Shown here: positions 61,098 through 64,000 of the stretch, in pieces
Position numbering within the stretch: position 1 is the stretch's first letter
How the letters are laid out: each line of letters opens with the position of its first letter
From: JAXLSZ01 sp046330315
Lineage (GTDB): Bacteria > Actinomycetota > Thermoleophilia > Solirubrobacterales > 70-9
DNA: 64,000 nucleotides
Reading direction: 5' to 3'
NCBI GenBank assembly: GCA_046330315.1
Contig: JAXLSZ010000005.1
Coordinates: 310,001 to 374,000, forward strand
Position numbers and translations under genes: made by a program
The notes under the pieces: model-generated
The model's database searches: none
Told to the model about the DNA's origin: nothing
The model's input: only the letters and a program-made list of their open reading frames with translations

Positions 61098-62066
61098 GTG
61101 GCCCGCTTTCTAACCGGTGCCCTGCTGATCGTCGCGGTCTGCGCCGCCGCCGTGGTGATCGCCCGGGGCGGCGCGGGGAAGGGTGCCGAGCGCCCGCGGG
61201 CGTCGGCGTCCGGACCCGCGGCCCGCCTGATCGGCGCGGCGGGCCCGACGATCAATGGCCCTCCCCCCGCGGCCAGGACACGATTCAGCGTCCGCCCGGC
61301 CCCCCGCCCCACCCCGGTCGGGGTCCGTCTGAAGCGCCCGCCCGCCGCCGGCCTCCTGTTCGACGTCGACACCGGCCGGGTCCTCTGGCAGCTTCACCCG
61401 CGGCGCGAGCTCCCGATCGCCAGCCTCACGAAGATGCTGACGGCGCTGCTGATCGCGCGGCGCCACGCTCTCTCGGAGCGGGTTCGGATCACCCGGGCCG
61501 CGGTCAACTACACCGGCTCGGGGATCGGCCTGCTGCCGCTCGGCAAGCGGGTCCGCCTCGGCGCCCTGCTCTACGGGTTGATGCTGGTCTCCGGCAACGA
61601 CGCGGCGATCGCGCTTGCCCAGCACGACGCCCGCTCCCAGCGCCGCTTCGTTGCCCGGATGAACCTCGCCGCCAGGACCCTCGGTCTGGGTTGCTCGCGC
61701 TTCTCCAGCCCCAGCGGGATCCTCGACCGCGACAACCACTCCTGCCCCCTGGACCTCGCCACGCTCGCCCGCCTCGACCTGGCGAACCCCACGGTGCGCC
61801 GCATCGTCGCCACCCGCAGGGCCCGGCTCCCGTTCCCGATCAAGGGCGGTGTCCTCGACCTCTTCAACATCAACCCCTTCGTCTCCTCGCGGGTGCCGGG
61901 GATCACCGGGGTGAAGACCGGCCTCACCGAGGCGGCCGGGCGCTGTTACGTGATCACCCAGCGCCGCGGGGGCCGGCACATCGGGGTGGTGCTGCTCGAC
62001 TCTCCCGACCCGCTGGCGCAGGTGCCGAGGCTGCTGCGGGCCGGCTTCCGCGCCGAGTCCCGCTGA
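61098..62066 (+). CDS. D-alanyl-D-alanine carboxypeptidase (peptidase S11, PBP5-like)
   Basis: A 322-residue exported penicillin-binding protein that trims peptidoglycan peptides. An N-terminal signal/anchor (LTGALLIVAVCAAAVVI) and Pro/Arg linker precede the catalytic domain with SxxK in IASLTKMLTALL, SGN in LVSGNDAAIAL and KTG in GVKTGLTEAAGRCY. The C-terminal beta domain of PBP5 is absent. The GTG is 7 bases after the rhomboid stop, so they are probably co-transcribed. Confidence 0.92.
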   Translation: MARFLTGALLIVAVCAAAVVIARGGAGKGAERPRASASGPAARLIGAAGPTINGPPPAARTRFSVRPAPRPTPVGVRLKRPPAAGLLFDVDTGRVLWQLHPRRELPIASLTKMLTALLIARRHALSERVRITRAAVNYTGSGIGLLPLGKRVRLGALLYGLMLVSGNDAAIALAQHDARSQRRFVARMNLAARTLGLGCSRFSSPSGILDRDNHSCPLDLATLARLDLANPTVRRIVATRRARLPFPIKGGVLDLFNINPFVSSRVPGITGVKTGLTEAAGRCYVITQRRGGRHIGVVLLDSPDPLAQVPRLLRAGFRAESR

Positions 62067-62105
62067 GGCCGGCGCCTTCCGCCGGGCTCCGCCGAGGCCG
62101 GCGCC
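62060..62105. repeat. Duplicated 3-prime end after the carboxypeptidase gene
   Basis: ccgctgaggccggcgcc (62060-62076), which contains the TGA stop, is followed by ccgccgaggccggcgcc (62089-62105), one mismatch away. It is another stop-region duplication in this window. Confidence 0.75.
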
Positions 62106-62153
62106 CCGCAGGGCCCCGCCGAGTCCGCTTCCCGCCCGCTTGGGGGCGCCGCC

Positions 62154-63551
62154 CTAGGCGGCGCCCTCGCCGCACAGCTCGCCCAGCTCGCGCAGCGATT
62201 CCTCGATCCCCTCCGCCAGCACATCGAGGTCGGAGACCGTCCCGCGGTCGGCGGAGAGGCCGAAGACGACCTCGCCGTCGTAGCTCGCCACGGCGATGCC
62301 GACGGCGTGATAGGCGAAGATCGGGACCATCGGGATCACCCGGCGCAGCCTCGCGCCAAGCGCGTAGAGCGTCGCCTGGGGACCGCGGACGTTGGTGATC
62401 GTCACGTTGAAGAGACGCGGGGTGTAGGCGAGCCGGGCGAGGGTGGCGTGCAGCACGGGCGGCGCGACCCCGGCGAGGTCGAGGAAGGTCTCCACGCCGG
62501 CGGCCTGGCGGCCCTCCTTCAGCGTCTCGGCTGCCTCGAGGGTGCGCCGGTAGCGGGCCAGCGGGTCGGCCTCTGAGACGGGCAGGTCCACGAACAGGGA
62601 GCTGACCCGGTTGCCGAGGGCGAGCGACTCGCTCGCCCGGCGCAGGCTGACCGGCACCATCGCGCGGAGTCCCGCCGGGTCCGGCTCCTCGCCCCGCGAG
62701 CGCAGCAGGCGGCGGATGCCCCCCGTCGCCGCGGCGAGGACGACGTCGTTGACCGTGCCGCCGAGCTCACCCTTGACGTGCTTGACCTCGTCGAGGGGCA
62801 CCGCCACGGTCGCCATCCGCCGGGTCGCCCCGATCTGGACGTTGAGGCTGCTGGCCGGGGCTCCCCGCAGCTCGTCGCGCACCAGCTCGGCGAGGCTCCG
62901 GGAGCGCGCCAGGGCACCGCCCAGCTTGCGCGGGTGAAGGGCGAGGTCCACCCCCGCCCGGGCGCCCTCGGCGATCAGCGAGAGCGGGCCGTGGGAGCCG
63001 TTTCGCTCCTCCCTGCCGGTCCCGAATGCCTCGAGGATCCCGGCCGAGCCGGGAGCCGGCTCGGGCTCGGCGTCGAGGATCAGCGAGGTCACCGAGGAGC
63101 CGCTCATCCCGTCCACCAGGCAGTGGTGGACCTTCGCCGCGATCGCCCAGCGGCCCTCGCCGAGGCCGTCGAGGAGCGTCATCTCCCAGAGCGGGTGTGC
63201 CCGGTCGAGGCGGTGCGAGTAGAAGTCGCCGAGCCACTCGAGCAGCTCGGGGGCCTCCCCGGGTCGGGGCAGGGTCGCGTGGCGCACGTGGATGGAGATG
63301 TCGAATCGGTCCTCCTCGGCCCAGGTCGGCCAGCTCATCCCTCCCGTCTGCGGCTCCGAGAGCCGTCGGCGAAAGCGGGGCAGCAGCGAGAGGCGGCCCT
63401 CGAGCAGCTCGCGCACCTCGTCGATCGAGGGTGTGCCGCCGCCGGGGAGGGGATCGAAGACCATCGCCCAGCCGATGTGCATGTGGGAGGAGGGGTCGTT
63501 CTCCTCGAGCTCGAGGAAGGACGCGTCGAGCGCTGTGAGATGGTCGGCCAG
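62154..63551 (-). CDS. Wax ester synthase/diacylglycerol acyltransferase (WS/DGAT), apparent CTG start
   Basis: WS/DGAT enzymes esterify fatty acyl-CoA to diacylglycerol or fatty alcohol for storage lipid. The 465-residue protein shows HLTALDASFLELEENDPSSH at the start, the catalytic HHCLVDG (142-148), PLWEMTLLDGL before it, and NVRGPQATLYALGA near the C-terminus, all standard. The family N-terminus (ADHLTALDASFL) begins at CTG 63551, preceded by GGAGAGGAAG. No ATG, GTG or TTG lies in frame until 63830, across a tRNA gene. The gene is co-oriented with tRNA-Ala upstream. Confidence 0.9.
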   Translation of the reverse strand: MADHLTALDASFLELEENDPSSHMHIGWAMVFDPLPGGGTPSIDEVRELLEGRLSLLPRFRRRLSEPQTGGMSWPTWAEEDRFDISIHVRHATLPRPGEAPELLEWLGDFYSHRLDRAHPLWEMTLLDGLGEGRWAIAAKVHHCLVDGMSGSSVTSLILDAEPEPAPGSAGILEAFGTGREERNGSHGPLSLIAEGARAGVDLALHPRKLGGALARSRSLAELVRDELRGAPASSLNVQIGATRRMATVAVPLDEVKHVKGELGGTVNDVVLAAATGGIRRLLRSRGEEPDPAGLRAMVPVSLRRASESLALGNRVSSLFVDLPVSEADPLARYRRTLEAAETLKEGRQAAGVETFLDLAGVAPPVLHATLARLAYTPRLFNVTITNVRGPQATLYALGARLRRVIPMVPIFAYHAVGIAVASYDGEVVFGLSADRGTVSDLDVLAEGIEESLRELGELCGEGAA

Positions 63552-63624
63552 CCCCGCTTCCTCTCCGGCGGCCGAGTCTAGAGGCAGGGACCTGCCCGAG
63601 CGGCGCGGGTGGCGGGCTTTCGAG

Positions 63625-63697
63625 TGGAGCCAGCCGGATTCGAACCGGCGACCTCTTCGGTGCAAGCGAAGCGCTCTGCCAACTGAGCTATGGCCCC
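63625..63697 (-). tRNA. tRNA-Ala (anticodon TGC)
   Basis: On the minus strand the acceptor GGGGCCA/TGGCTCC includes the G3-U70 pair that identifies alanine tRNAs. The anticodon stem CTTCG/CGAAG carries loop CTTGCAC (anticodon TGC), and the T-arm GCCGG-TTCGAAT-CCGGC is perfect. The discriminator is A at 63625. CCA is not encoded. Confidence 0.96.
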
Positions 63698-63823
63698 TTC
63701 GGAGGGAGTCTAGGCGCCGCTCGCGGGCCTGACGGGCGAGAGTTCCCGTGGTGAGGAGATCGCGCCGCGCGGCCCGCCTTGTGAGAGACTGGCACCGGGA
63801 AGACCGAGGGCCAGGAGAGCCGA

Positions 63824-64000
63824 ATGGCAACTGAGACTGGAACCGCGGAGGCGGTCAAGGAAGCCGGGGGGGCCGGGGCCTCGGTCGACGGCGGAGCCGA
63901 TGGCAAGGCGCGGCCCGGCCTGGGCCGCGCCGAGGTCTCCAACCTGGAGATCGTCCGCCACTACTTCGACCTCGCCGCCGAGCGGATGCAGCTGCGCGAC
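63824..64000 (+). CDS. N-terminal fragment, probable Glu/Leu/Phe/Val dehydrogenase
   Basis: 59 codons before the window ends. An Ala/Gly-rich N-terminal tail (about 1-38) is followed by NLEIVRHYFDLAAERMQLRD, which resembles the first helix of bacterial glutamate dehydrogenase-type enzymes (EIxxxxFDLAAERL). A good AGGAGAG ribosome site lies upstream of the ATG. Too little is present to be sure; another enzyme sharing this helix is possible. Confidence 0.55.
   Translation, partial: MATETGTAEAVKEAGGAGASVDGGADGKARPGLGRAEVSNLEIVRHYFDLAAERMQLRD

Overview
This is a very GC-rich chromosomal window with bacterial operon structure. There are no insertion sequences, phage genes, CRISPR arrays or rRNA. 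The gene content points to an actinobacterium, most likely the deep-branching class Thermoleophilia (Solirubrobacterales or Gaiellales type): an HspR-controlled dnaK operon, a phosphatidylinositol-phosphate synthase next to inositol-1-phosphate synthase, a Gram-positive-type SOS box, a WS/DGAT wax-ester synthase, and an AIR-carboxylation purine pathway split into purS/Q/L. The taxonomy is inferred from gene content and codon style, not from a marker search.

Layout. 1-6.7 kb: 3-prime-truncated lgt, tRNA-Glu, an SOS-box HTH protein, argF, an EEP-family hydrolase, a metallopeptidase and an RlmD-type rRNA methyltransferase. 6.9-12.5 kb: a secreted GH5 glycosidase, a UDG-like protein, a glycosyltransferase-PHP fusion and an MBL hydrolase. 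12.6-16.2 kb (minus): an alpha/beta hydrolase, PAP2, PIP synthase and ino1 inositol-lipid cluster. 16.3-20.5 kb: sugar kinase, endonuclease III, NADP-binding protein, cytochrome c and a secreted nuclease-like protein. 20.7-27.9 kb: the heat-shock operon dnaK-grpE-dnaJ-hspR-(membrane protein)-clpB. 28.3-30.8 kb: a two-gene cell-wall hydrolase module. 33-47.5 kb: purine synthesis purD-E-B, purC-S-Q-L and purF-N-H, interrupted by a P450, a cupin and a beta-helix exoprotein. purM and purK are not in the window. 47.6-51 kb: tRNA-Lys, a ThiS-ThiG fusion and thiO behind a TPP riboswitch, and divergent thiE. 51.5-59.5 kb: the pyruvate dehydrogenase complex (lpd, E1 alpha, E1 beta, E2), a Cys-rich hexapeptide-repeat protein, lipB and lipA. 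59.5-64 kb: DUF4395-thioredoxin, rhomboid, D,D-carboxypeptidase, WS/DGAT, tRNA-Ala and the start of a probable glutamate dehydrogenase.

The genes cooperate in clear blocks. Thiamine genes supply TPP to E1. LipB and LipA lipoylate E2 encoded just upstream. Purine genes run from PRPP to IMP, apart from the missing purM/purK.

Many genes share a leaderless signature: a -10-like hexamer (mostly TANNNT) placed 6-8 bases before the start codon. I used it to choose starts. It produces overlapping back-to-back -10 elements at 2.33 kb and 60.2 kb. Three genes (purF, purN and the WS/DGAT gene) have no ATG, GTG or TTG at the expected N-terminus and appear to start with CTG. The most unusual protein is encoded at 57251-57700: an 18-unit hexapeptide solenoid ending in nine CxxC-spaced cysteines and a poly-Arg tail, coupled to the E2 gene. 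The ThiS-ThiG fusion joined by ten Gly-Gly-rich pentapeptides is the second.
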